From assembly GCA_030648135.1 (NCBI GenBank), contig JAUSIF010000395.1:1-12606 (forward strand): a DNA stretch of 12,606 nt. The letters run 5' to 3'. Positions 1-6,513 of the stretch are shown here, piece by piece. Made by a program: the position numbers and the translations under genes. The DNA comes from Xanthobacteraceae bacterium (GTDB taxonomy: Bacteria; Pseudomonadota; Alphaproteobacteria; Rhizobiales; Xanthobacteraceae). The notes below the pieces were generated by a model. That model searched no databases and was not told the DNA's origin. It was given only the letters and a program-made list of their open reading frames with translations. How positions within the stretch are numbered: the stretch's first letter is position 1; each line of letters opens with the position of its first letter.

Positions 1-519
1 ACGCGGCCGGCGCGGCGCGAGGATGCCGCTGCGATCGCGCGCATCTATAACGAAGGCATCGAGGACCGCGTCGCCACCTTCGAGACCGAGCCGCGCACGG
101 AAGCGGACGTGCTCGGCTGGTTCGATCGCGGCTACAGCATCGTCGTGCTCGAGGCGGAGGGCCGCGTGCGCGCCTATGCCGCCGCCTTCGCCTATCGCCC
201 CCGCGCTTGCTATTCCGGCGTGCGCGAATTCTCGGTCTATGTCGCGCGTGAAGATCGCGGCCGCGGCTATGGGCGGGCGGCGCTCGAAGCCCTGATCGAG
301 GCGGCGCGCCAACGCGGCGATTGGAAGCTCCTGTCGCGGCTGTTTCCGGAGAACGCCGCCAGCCGCAAGCTGCTCGCCGCGCTCGGCTTCCGCGAAATCG
401 GCAGCTACGAGCGCCACGCCAAGCTCGACGGCAAATGGCGCGACGTCATTATCGTGGAGAAGCTGATCGATGCGCCAAAACCCGCCGGCGCCGGCGCGGA
501 GCGGGGAGGGAAGCGATGA
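1..519 (+). CDS. GNAT family N-acetyltransferase, phosphinothricin/arsinothricin acetyltransferase-like (5' partial)
   Basis: The frame is open from base 1, so the true start lies outside the window; at most about a dozen N-terminal residues seem missing, because the usual 'RPA..EDA.AIA.IYN.GI' opening is visible. GNAT enzymes move an acetyl group from acetyl-CoA to an amine. The acetyl-CoA loop R-G-R-G-Y-G is at codons 86-91, followed by the helix that normally lies over the pantetheine. The 'IYNEGIEDRVATFET' opening and the 'FPENAASRKLLAALGFREIG' end are typical of the group that holds phosphinothricin (Pat/Bar) and arsinothricin (ArsN1) acetyltransferases. The substrate cannot be read from sequence, and many members are annotated by similarity only. 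The TGA stop overlaps the lutB start (ATGA, 516-519), so it is probably cotranscribed and translationally coupled with lutBC. A Met codon at 109 is internal to the domain and is not the start. Confidence 0.85.
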   Translation, partial: TRPARREDAAAIARIYNEGIEDRVATFETEPRTEADVLGWFDRGYSIVVLEAEGRVRAYAAAFAYRPRACYSGVREFSVYVAREDRGRGYGRAALEALIEAARQRGDWKLLSRLFPENAASRKLLAALGFREIGSYERHAKLDGKWRDVIIVEKLIDAPKPAGAGAERGGKR

Positions 520-1946
520 GTGTTCAGCTCACATCCCCGCAATTCAAGGGCAACGCCCGCCGCGCTCTGGCCGATCCTCAGCTGCAGAAGGCGCTCGGCA
601 ATGTCGGGCAGAACTTTGTCGAGAAGCGCCGGCAGGTGGCGGCGAAGCTGCCCGAGTTCGACGCCCTGTGCGACGCCGCCCGCGACCTCAAGGATCACAC
701 GCTCGCCCATCTCGACCTTTATCTGGAGGCCTACGAGCGGCGGGTCACCGAGCAGGGCGGCAAGGTTCACTGGGCGGTGACGTCGGCGGAGGCTTGCCAT
801 GTCGTGCTCGACATCTGCAAGCGGGTGGGCGCCAAGAACGTCACCAAGGGCAAGAGCATGATCTCCGAGGAGATCGGGCTCAACGATTTCCTCGCCGCCA
901 ACGGCATTTCACCGGTGGAGACCGACCTCGGCGAATACATCATCCAGCTGCGCCACGAGCCACCGTCGCACATCATCGCGCCGGCGGTGCATCTCAATAA
1001 GGAGCAGATCGAGGCCGATTTCCGCCGCGCGCACCAATCCCTGCCGCCCGGCCGCAACTTGGAAGCGCCGACCGCGCTGCTGGCCGAGGCGCGCTCGGTC
1101 TTGCGCGAGAAGTTCCTCGCCGCCGACGTCGGCATCACCGGGGCGAATTTCCTGATCGCCGAGACCGGCAGCTCCGTCATCGTGACCAACGAGGGCAACG
1201 GCGACCTCACCCAGACGCTGCCCAAGGTCCATATCGTGCTGGCTTCGATCGAGAAGATCGTGCCGACGCTCGAGGACGTCTCCACCCTCTTGCGCCTGCT
1301 CGCGCGCTCGGCCACCGGCCAGGAGATGACGGCCTATACCAGCTTCTCCACCGGCCCGCGCCGATCGGGCGATCCGGACGGTCCCGGCGAATATCACGTG
1401 GTCATTCTCGACAACGGCCGCTCGGCCATGCTCGGCGGCCAATTTCGCGAAATGCTCCGCTGCATCCGCTGCGGCGCCTGCATGAACCATTGCCCGGTCT
1501 ATCACGCGGTCGGCGGCCATGCTTACGGCTGGGTCTATCCCGGGCCGATGGGCGCGGTGCTGACGCCCGCGCTCGTCGGCATCGACAAGGCCGGCCATCT
1601 GCCCAACGCCTCGACCTTCTGCGGGCGCTGCGAGGAAATCTGCCCGGTGCGGATTCCGCTGCCGAAGCTCATGCGCCACTGGCGCGAGCGCGAATTCGAA
1701 CGGCATCTTGCTCCGGCGGCGGCGCGCTGGGGCCTCGGCATCTGGGCCTATTTCGTACGCCGTCCGCGCCTCTACCGTCTCGTGACCCGCATCGCCATGC
1801 GGACGCTTTCGCTTCTGGGCTCCAGAAGAGGGCGCCTGAAGTGGCTGCCGCTCGCGCGCGGCTGGACCCGGCACCGCGACTTCCCGGCGCCGGAAGGCCA
1901 CACCTTTCAGTCGCGCTGGAAGCGGCGGGCGAGGTACATGCCATGA
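516..1946 (+). CDS. lutB: Lactate utilization iron-sulfur protein LutB (LldF/YkgF family)
   Basis: LutB is the electron-carrying subunit of the LutABC complex, which oxidises L-lactate to pyruvate in the cytoplasm. The protein has 476 residues, the usual length. Two cysteine clusters for [4Fe-4S] centres are present: C316-x2-C319-x2-C322-x3-C326-P and C369-x2-C372-x3-C376-P. Residues 60-300 form the LUD domain, with 'ITGANFLIAETGSSVIVTNEGN' as the family signature. The basic C-terminus ends in 'PEGHTFQSRWKRR', also typical. The start is set by a strong GGAGG site at 505-509, six bases before the ATG; the longer open frame upstream only overlaps the acetyltransferase gene. The stop overlaps the lutC start (1943-1946). 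The substrate in this organism could be another 2-hydroxy acid, since LutABC-like sets are sometimes paired with GlcD-type oxidases. Confidence 0.95.
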   Translation: MSVQLTSPQFKGNARRALADPQLQKALGNVGQNFVEKRRQVAAKLPEFDALCDAARDLKDHTLAHLDLYLEAYERRVTEQGGKVHWAVTSAEACHVVLDICKRVGAKNVTKGKSMISEEIGLNDFLAANGISPVETDLGEYIIQLRHEPPSHIIAPAVHLNKEQIEADFRRAHQSLPPGRNLEAPTALLAEARSVLREKFLAADVGITGANFLIAETGSSVIVTNEGNGDLTQTLPKVHIVLASIEKIVPTLEDVSTLLRLLARSATGQEMTAYTSFSTGPRRSGDPDGPGEYHVVILDNGRSAMLGGQFREMLRCIRCGACMNHCPVYHAVGGHAYGWVYPGPMGAVLTPALVGIDKAGHLPNASTFCGRCEEICPVRIPLPKLMRHWREREFERHLAPAAARWGLGIWAYFVRRPRLYRLVTRIAMRTLSLLGSRRGRLKWLPLARGWTRHRDFPAPEGHTFQSRWKRRARYMP

Positions 1947-2617
1947 GCGCCCGCGACACCGTGCTCGCCTCGGTCCGCCGCTCACTCGGCGTCACCGGCC
2001 GGGAAGCGCCGCGCCGCAGCGCGGCCGATGACCGGCTCTCCCGCCATCCGCGCGGAATCATACCGAAGCGCGGCAAACTGCCGGAAAAGCAGCGGATCAA
2101 GCTGTTTTGCAACCAGGTCGAGGACGCGCACGGCACCATCGAGCAACTCGCGTCGCCGGAACAAGTGCCGGCCGCGGTCGCGGCCTATCTGCGCTCGAAG
2201 AATCTGCCGATGTCCGTGCGCCGGGGAAGCGATCCGCGCCTAGAAGCGATTCCATGGCAGAGCGAACCGACGCTCGAGGTATTGCTCGGCCGCTCTGACG
2301 GAAACGAGCTTGCTTCGGTGTCGCATGCCTTGGGCGCGGTCGCCGAGAGCGGCACGCTGGTGCTCGCTTCAGGACCGGACAATCCGACCACGCTCAATTT
2401 CCTGCCCGACCACCACATCGTGGTGGTCGACGCCGACGATATCGCCGGCGATTACGAGACGGTGTGGGATGCGGTCCGCGACCGCTTCGCCGGCAAGCTG
2501 CCGCGGATGATCAATTGGATCACCGGCCCCTCGCGCTCGGCCGACATCGAGCAGACCCATCTTCTAGGCGCCCACGGCCCCCGCAGCGTGCATGTGCTCG
2601 TCATCGGCAAGCCATGA
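1943..2617 (+). CDS. lutC: Lactate utilization protein C (LUD domain, LutC/YkgG)
   Basis: This is the third subunit of the LutABC lactate-oxidation system; its exact chemical role is not settled in the literature I know. It is 224 residues, the normal length. The LUD-domain signatures are A-E-S-G-T at 134-138, 'PDNPTTLNFLPDHHIVVV' at about 145-162, and T-G-P-S-R-S-A-D-I-E-Q at 194-204 followed by G209-A-H-G-P. A GAGG site at 1931-1934 lies eight bases before the ATG, and the start overlaps the lutB stop as ATGA. The order lutB-lutC is the common one; lutA is absent here and may lie left of the acetyltransferase. No terminator is visible in the 21 bases before the next gene, so transcription may continue into the hydrolase gene. 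Confidence 0.94.
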   Translation: MSARDTVLASVRRSLGVTGREAPRRSAADDRLSRHPRGIIPKRGKLPEKQRIKLFCNQVEDAHGTIEQLASPEQVPAAVAAYLRSKNLPMSVRRGSDPRLEAIPWQSEPTLEVLLGRSDGNELASVSHALGAVAESGTLVLASGPDNPTTLNFLPDHHIVVVDADDIAGDYETVWDAVRDRFAGKLPRMINWITGPSRSADIEQTHLLGAHGPRSVHVLVIGKP

Positions 2618-2638
2618 TCGATCGGTTTTCAAACCCGG

Positions 2639-3907
2639 GTGAATGACCGAATGGAAGTCGCAGCCGTCAAGAAACGCAGCGTGGTCTTCATCTGCGGCTA
2701 CGAGATCGCGCCGCCGGACGTGCACCACCGGCGCTTCGGACGCGAGCTGCCCGTGTTCGAGGCGGCCTGGAACGTGAAATCCGAACTGTCGCCGTGCTCG
2801 GTCGATCAGGACCGCCACATCGGCCAGTGGCGGCTGGTGACGACCGGTCCGAATTGGCGCGTCGAGACGGATTACCGGCTGTATTGGTGGGGCGACCTCA
2901 TCACCTACGATTTCGAAATGCCGGATTGGCGGCTGCTGCTGCTGGGGTTCGTGGCATTCTTCGATTTCCTGTTTTCGAAAACCATCCTCGCCTATTTCCG
3001 CACCAACTGGCGCTATGCCTTGTTTTTTCTCTACCCTTACGTTTTTCTGATGCTGGTCGGCGCCGGCGGCTTTTATCTCGCCTGGCGCGCGCTCGGCGGG
3101 TGGCTGCCGTGGCCGGGGCTGTGGGCCGCGCTCATCGGCATCGGATGCGTTTTCGGCATCCTCAAATTGCCGGCGCGACCGCTGTATGTCGGCTATCTGC
3201 TCGGCGACTGGAGCTTCGCCCGCGATCTCGTGCGGCATCTACGCCCGGCGCTCGATGCCAGGCTCGATCAGTTTGCCCGCGCGCTGGTGGACCATGTCCG
3301 CAACTCGACCGCCGACGAGATCGTGCTCGTCGGTCACAGTCTCGGCGCGGTGCAGGTGATCGATGTGGTGGCCCGCGCCAAGCGCCTCGATCCCCAATTC
3401 GGCGCCGGTCGCGTGCCGGTCGCGATCCTCACCATCGGGTCATCGCTCCTGAAGATCGGGCTGCATCCGGCCGCGACCGAGCTCAAGCAGGCGGTGCACG
3501 AGGTCGCCAACGACCCGCATATTTTCTGGGTCGAGTATCAGGCGCTCATCGACATCATCAATTTTTACAAATCCAATCCGGTCACCGATCTGGGTCTGCC
3601 GCCCTGCGACAAGCCCGTGGTCAGGATCGCGCGCATCCGCCACATGCTGAAGGAGGCGACCTACAAGGGCCTGCGCCGCGATTTCTTCCGGGTCCACCGG
3701 CAGTTCGTGATGGGGAACGAACAGCGCTACTTCTACGACTATTACATGATCTGCTGCGGGCCGGTTCCGCTCCCGCAACGGGTCGCGTTTCCGGAGGGCG
3801 CGGTCGCGGCCTTCGCTCCCGATGGAGCCTTCGATCCCGATGCGGTGACGAAACCGCCCCCCCGATCCGGCGAAGCCGCGGCCGGCAAGAAAGGCGGAAA
3901 ACGATGA
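2639..3907 (+). CDS. Membrane-embedded alpha/beta hydrolase (lipase-like)
   Basis: A 422-residue protein with a nucleophile elbow V-G-H-S-L-G at 231-236 (candidate Ser234) after the strand 'DEIVLV'. Residues 13-20 (RSVVFICG) look like the first core strand of the fold. Between strand and elbow are two clear hydrophobic stretches (about 126-149 and 158-176) and a weaker one (about 98-118), so the catalytic part is probably tethered to the inner membrane. Asp305 in 'ALIDIINFY' is a possible triad Asp; the His is not certain. The tail (about 375-422) is Pro/Ala/Lys-rich. The start is either GTG 2639 (used here) or ATG 2651; neither has a clear ribosome site. The stop overlaps the next gene's ATG (3904-3907), suggesting coupling. 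The motif N-F-Y-K-S-N at 308-313 recalls N-F-Y/F-Q-S-N in the three secreted hydrolases downstream. Substrate unknown; a lipid or ester is only a guess. Confidence 0.75.
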   Translation: MNDRMEVAAVKKRSVVFICGYEIAPPDVHHRRFGRELPVFEAAWNVKSELSPCSVDQDRHIGQWRLVTTGPNWRVETDYRLYWWGDLITYDFEMPDWRLLLLGFVAFFDFLFSKTILAYFRTNWRYALFFLYPYVFLMLVGAGGFYLAWRALGGWLPWPGLWAALIGIGCVFGILKLPARPLYVGYLLGDWSFARDLVRHLRPALDARLDQFARALVDHVRNSTADEIVLVGHSLGAVQVIDVVARAKRLDPQFGAGRVPVAILTIGSSLLKIGLHPAATELKQAVHEVANDPHIFWVEYQALIDIINFYKSNPVTDLGLPPCDKPVVRIARIRHMLKEATYKGLRRDFFRVHRQFVMGNEQRYFYDYYMICCGPVPLPQRVAFPEGAVAAFAPDGAFDPDAVTKPPPRSGEAAAGKKGGKR

Positions 3908-4488
3908 CCATCCTGATCGCCAAGGCGATCTGGGTCGCTTGCGTGATCGCCTGGTACGTCATCCGCTTTCCCTACCAGCGTCGGGCCAAGAAGGCCGTGG
4001 TCGCCAAAAGCAGCCGCGGCGTCCGCGAGAGCATTCTGCTCACGATCTCGCTCTCGGGACTGGGGATCGTGCCGGCCATCTATGTGTTCACGGGAGTTCT
4101 CCGCTTCGCCGATTATCCCTTCGTTCCGGCGCTGGCCTGGGTCGGCATCATCCCGTCGCTGTTCTCGCTCTGGCTGTTCTACCGGACCCACCATGAGCTT
4201 GGCCGCTACTGGTCGGTCTCGCTGGAAGTGCGCGACCAGCACAGGCTCGTGACCAGCGGAATCTACCGCCATGTCCGCCACCCCATGTATTCGGCCTTCT
4301 TTCTGTGGGCTTTGGCGCAATCTCTGCTGTTGCCCAACTGGGTCGCCGGTCCGTCGGGTTTCGTGGGCTTCGGTATCCTCTTTTTCTTTCGAATCGGGCG
4401 CGAGGAACGCCTGATGCTTGAGACTTTCGGCGAAGAATACCGGGCCTATATGGAGCGCACGGCCCGGATCCTGCCGGGAATCTATTGA
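3904..4488 (+). CDS. Isoprenylcysteine carboxyl methyltransferase (ICMT)-family membrane protein
   Basis: A 194-residue integral membrane protein with about five hydrophobic segments (roughly 3-20, 45-64, 73-92, 128-144, 148-163). The C-terminal half carries the SAM-binding signature of the ICMT/PEMT superfamily: 'LVTSGIYRHVRHPMYSA' at about 115-131, with the R-H-P-x-Y core at 125-129, and 'REERLMLETFGEEYRAY' at 166-182. Family members use S-adenosylmethionine to methylate lipids, prenyl-cysteine or other hydrophobic substrates at the membrane. Bacterial members of this size are mostly uncharacterised, and prenylated cysteine is not an expected bacterial substrate, so the name denotes the fold rather than the reaction. 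It overlaps the hydrolase gene before it by four bases, which suggests the two proteins act in one process. Confidence 0.85.
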   Translation: MTILIAKAIWVACVIAWYVIRFPYQRRAKKAVVAKSSRGVRESILLTISLSGLGIVPAIYVFTGVLRFADYPFVPALAWVGIIPSLFSLWLFYRTHHELGRYWSVSLEVRDQHRLVTSGIYRHVRHPMYSAFFLWALAQSLLLPNWVAGPSGFVGFGILFFFRIGREERLMLETFGEEYRAYMERTARILPGIY

Positions 4489-4498
4489 GGCGGCCTCA

Positions 4499-4590
4499 GC
4501 CGTGACTTATTCGCAACATTTTTGCTAAAAGATCATGCCGTAGTTCGGCGGGCTAGCCGTTCCGGCGAGGCATGTTTATAAAGGCGCCGG
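4499..4590 (+). promoter_or_regulatory. Conserved upstream region of the first secreted hydrolase, with candidate promoter
   Basis: This stretch aligns over its whole length with 6334-6426, upstream of the third paralogue. Shared blocks include a 16-base identity starting GCCGTGACTTATTCGC (4499-4514), GATCATG (4531-4537), CTAGCCGT (4553-4560), GCATG (4570-4574) and TATAA (4577-4581). TAGCCG (4554-4559) and TATAAA (4577-4582) are separated by 17 bases, the normal spacing for a housekeeping promoter, although TAGCCG is a poor -35 match. The conservation of both sequence and spacing is observed; promoter function is inferred. Confidence 0.5.
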
Positions 4591-4660
4591 GGGGCTTTCT
4601 AGGATGTCCTTTGAGCGTTATGGCCGGGGCGGGGCACATCCTCCTCACGATGGATCAATC

Positions 4661-5548
4661 ATGATGCGTTACGTACGACGGTTCGGATTCCTGAGCTTGG
4701 CCTTGGCCGGATTGACCCTGGCGGGAACAAACGTTCAGGCGCAAAGCCAGACGCAGGTCCAAAGCCGGAACCAGACCCAGGCCCAGCTCCTGACTCGAGT
4801 GATGGCGCCGCCCAAGCCGGCGTCGAAGTCCGCTATGCCCGCGACGCAAACCGGCGGCATCCACGTCTATTTGCTACGTGGCTGGCTCGATGTTTTCTCC
4901 ACCGGAATGGACGACCTTACCGTCAAGCTCAACCAGCGCGGCATTCGGGCGAGCGTCCATGGTCATATGGATTACTATTCCCTCGCCGATTCCATCGCCA
5001 ACAGGTACCGGGCCGGTCGCGGGGAACGGGTCGTCATCATCGGTCATTCGCTGGGCGCCAACGCCGCCGTCGAGATGGCGGCGAGACTGGGCGAACTCAA
5101 AATCAACGTACCGCTCGTGATCACCTACGATCCGACCATTACGGAACACGTGCCGGCAAACGTGGCGCGGCTGGTGAATTTCTATCAGTCCAACAACGGT
5201 TGGGGTGGGCGGGTCGAGACCGGACCCGGGTTTCGCGGTCAGTTGAGCAACATCGACCTGGCGAGAGACGCCGGTCTCGACCACGTCAGCATCGACAAGT
5301 CGAACAAATTGCATATGCAGTCGATCGGCTACATCCAGTCACTCGGCGGCCGGGCGGCATCGGCGCCCAAGCCTGCGCCGGCGGTCTCGTCGACCGAGAA
5401 GCCCGCCGCATCGACCGAGAAGCCCGACGCATCGACCGAGAAGCCCGCCGCATCGACCGAGAAGCCCGCCGCATCGACCGAGAAGCCCGCCGCGCCGGTA
5501 TCCTCCCAGGCCCCCGTGCCGCCCGAAGAAAAACGGCCTCCACTTTGA
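4661..5548 (+). CDS. Secreted alpha/beta hydrolase, paralogue 1 of 3 (lipase-like)
   Basis: A 295-residue protein with a Sec signal peptide (basic 'MMRYVRR', hydrophobic 9-22, likely cleavage after VQA at 27), so it acts in the periplasm or outside. A Gln-rich stretch follows (27-46). The hydrolase core runs from 'HVYLLRGWLDVFSTGMDDL' to about residue 230. Candidate triad: Ser130 in G-H-S-L-G-A-N, Asp157 in T-Y-D-P-T, His208 in L-D-H-V-S. The motif N-F-Y-Q-S-N-N-G-W-G starts at N173. The tail is disordered and holds five copies of STEKPAA. I chose ATG 4661 (or 4664) because it gives a clean signal peptide like those of the paralogues; the in-frame ATG at 4604 would put about 19 polar residues before it. 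No good ribosome site is seen at either. The fold resembles small lipases or esterases; substrate unknown. Probably cotranscribed with paralogue 2. Confidence 0.82.
   Translation: MMRYVRRFGFLSLALAGLTLAGTNVQAQSQTQVQSRNQTQAQLLTRVMAPPKPASKSAMPATQTGGIHVYLLRGWLDVFSTGMDDLTVKLNQRGIRASVHGHMDYYSLADSIANRYRAGRGERVVIIGHSLGANAAVEMAARLGELKINVPLVITYDPTITEHVPANVARLVNFYQSNNGWGGRVETGPGFRGQLSNIDLARDAGLDHVSIDKSNKLHMQSIGYIQSLGGRAASAPKPAPAVSSTEKPAASTEKPDASTEKPAASTEKPAASTEKPAAPVSSQAPVPPEEKRPPL
5390..5494 (+). repeat. Five tandem 21-bp repeats coding for STEKPAA
   Basis: Five head-to-tail units (5390-5410, 5411-5431, 5432-5452, 5453-5473, 5474-5494), in frame, each encoding S-T-E-K-P-A-A. Unit 2 has one change (Ala to Asp) and unit 5 differs in its last base; the others are identical. 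Such near-identity points to recent slippage or unequal crossing-over, and the copy number may vary between strains. The repeat lengthens a charged, probably flexible tail outside the catalytic core. Confidence 0.95.
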
Positions 5549-5609
5549 TCGGGCCGCGACAACCGGGTCGACGCGAATCCACTCCTCCGATCCGCAAGCA
5601 GAGGCAGAT

Positions 5610-6308
5610 ATGCGACCTTTCCGATTCCTGAGCTTCGCCTGCGCGGCACTGATCCTGGTTGGAGCAAGTTCGCTCTCCCTGGCGCAGACCAAGAACGCTG
5701 CCAAGGCGGCTCCGGGCGAGCCGCGCGCGGGCGCCACGCACGTCTATCTGCTGCGCGGCTTGTTCAACGTTTTTTCGACCGGAATGGATGACCTCGCCGC
5801 AAAGCTCAACCGCCGGGGAATTCGGGCGAGTGTTTATAATCACACGGAACATCCCGGCCTCGTTGCCGCCATCGCCGCCCGCCACCGGGCCGGCCGCGGG
5901 GAACGAATTGTGATCGTCGGCCATTCGCTCGGCGCCAACGACGCGGTGCGGATGGCAGCCATGCTCGGCGAGCACAAGATCAACGTACCGCTGGTGATCA
6001 CCTACGATCCCACCGCCACCATGCTGGTCAGCGGAAACGTTTCGCGGGTCGTGAATTTCTATCAGTCCAACAACGGATGGGGCGCGCGGGTCGCGCCGGG
6101 GCGCGGTTTCCACGGCTCGCTCAGCAACATCGATTTGGCGAGAGACCCCGGTCTCGGCCATGTCAGTATCGACAAGTCGAACAAATTGCACATGCAATCG
6201 ATCGGCTACATCGGCGGCGGCCGCGCGGCAGCGCCCCCCGCGTCCACGCCCTCGACGGCAACCTCGCAGACGCCGGCGTCGTCCGCGGAAAAGCAATCCA
6301 CGCAGTAA
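5610..6308 (+). CDS. Secreted alpha/beta hydrolase, paralogue 2 of 3 (lipase-like)
   Basis: A 232-residue protein with a signal peptide (M-R-P-F-R-F-L-S, hydrophobic to about 24, cleavage likely after SLA at 25). The core is close to paralogue 1, with V-Y-L-L-R-G, 'NVFSTGMDDLAAKLN', and candidate triad Ser106 (G-H-S-L-G-A-N), Asp133 (T-Y-D-P-T), His184 (L-G-H-V-S). Spacings Ser-Asp 27 and Asp-His 51 match those of paralogues 1 and 3 exactly. N-F-Y-Q-S-N-N-G-W-G and 'IDKSNKLHMQSIGYI' are kept. The tail is short and Pro/Ala/Ser-rich, without the STEKPAA repeats. The gap to paralogue 1 is 61 bases and lacks the upstream region shared by paralogues 1 and 3, so it is probably read from paralogue 1's promoter. 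A purine-rich stretch (gcagaggcag) before the ATG may serve as ribosome site. Substrate unknown. Confidence 0.82.
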   Translation: MRPFRFLSFACAALILVGASSLSLAQTKNAAKAAPGEPRAGATHVYLLRGLFNVFSTGMDDLAAKLNRRGIRASVYNHTEHPGLVAAIAARHRAGRGERIVIVGHSLGANDAVRMAAMLGEHKINVPLVITYDPTATMLVSGNVSRVVNFYQSNNGWGARVAPGRGFHGSLSNIDLARDPGLGHVSIDKSNKLHMQSIGYIGGGRAAAPPASTPSTATSQTPASSAEKQSTQ

Positions 6309-6333
6309 TCGTGCCGAGACGGCGGATCTGACC

Positions 6334-6426
6334 GCCGTGACTTATTCGCCACAGATCCGCTTGAATGATCATGTTGCAGTTCTGGCACTAGCCGTCCCAC
6401 GCCGGCATGCGTATAAGCGCATCCGG
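6334..6426 (+). promoter_or_regulatory. Conserved upstream region of the third secreted hydrolase, with candidate promoter
   Basis: Second copy of the region described at 4499-4590. The same blocks occur in the same order: the 16-base identity at 6334-6349, GATCATG (6367-6373), CTAGCCGT (6388-6395), GCATG (6405-6409), TATAA (6412-6416). TAGCCG (6389-6394) is again 17 bases before TATAAG (6412-6417). The rest of the gap up to 6513 shows no further motif that I can name. Confidence 0.5.
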
Positions 6427-6513
6427 TGGATTTCCGGCGAACCGGCGGGCGTCTTGAGCGGACCGGGAAATATCCACGCTGAATGAAACGCTGAACGAAA
6501 CAATGGGTAGAAC

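Noticed and set aside
909..1985. A 358-codon minus-strand frame
   Set aside because: It is antisense to lutB and has no recognisable motif.
4604..4660. Earlier ATG start for paralogue 1
   Set aside because: It would add about 19 polar residues before the signal peptide and has no better ribosome site.
5390..5494. CRISPR-like array
   Set aside because: The repeats are head to tail with no spacers, in frame, and translate to a clean seven-residue unit.
6383..6388. TGGCAC as a sigma-54 promoter element
   Set aside because: No GC/TTGC element follows at the required spacing, and the motif is not kept in the matching region upstream of paralogue 1.
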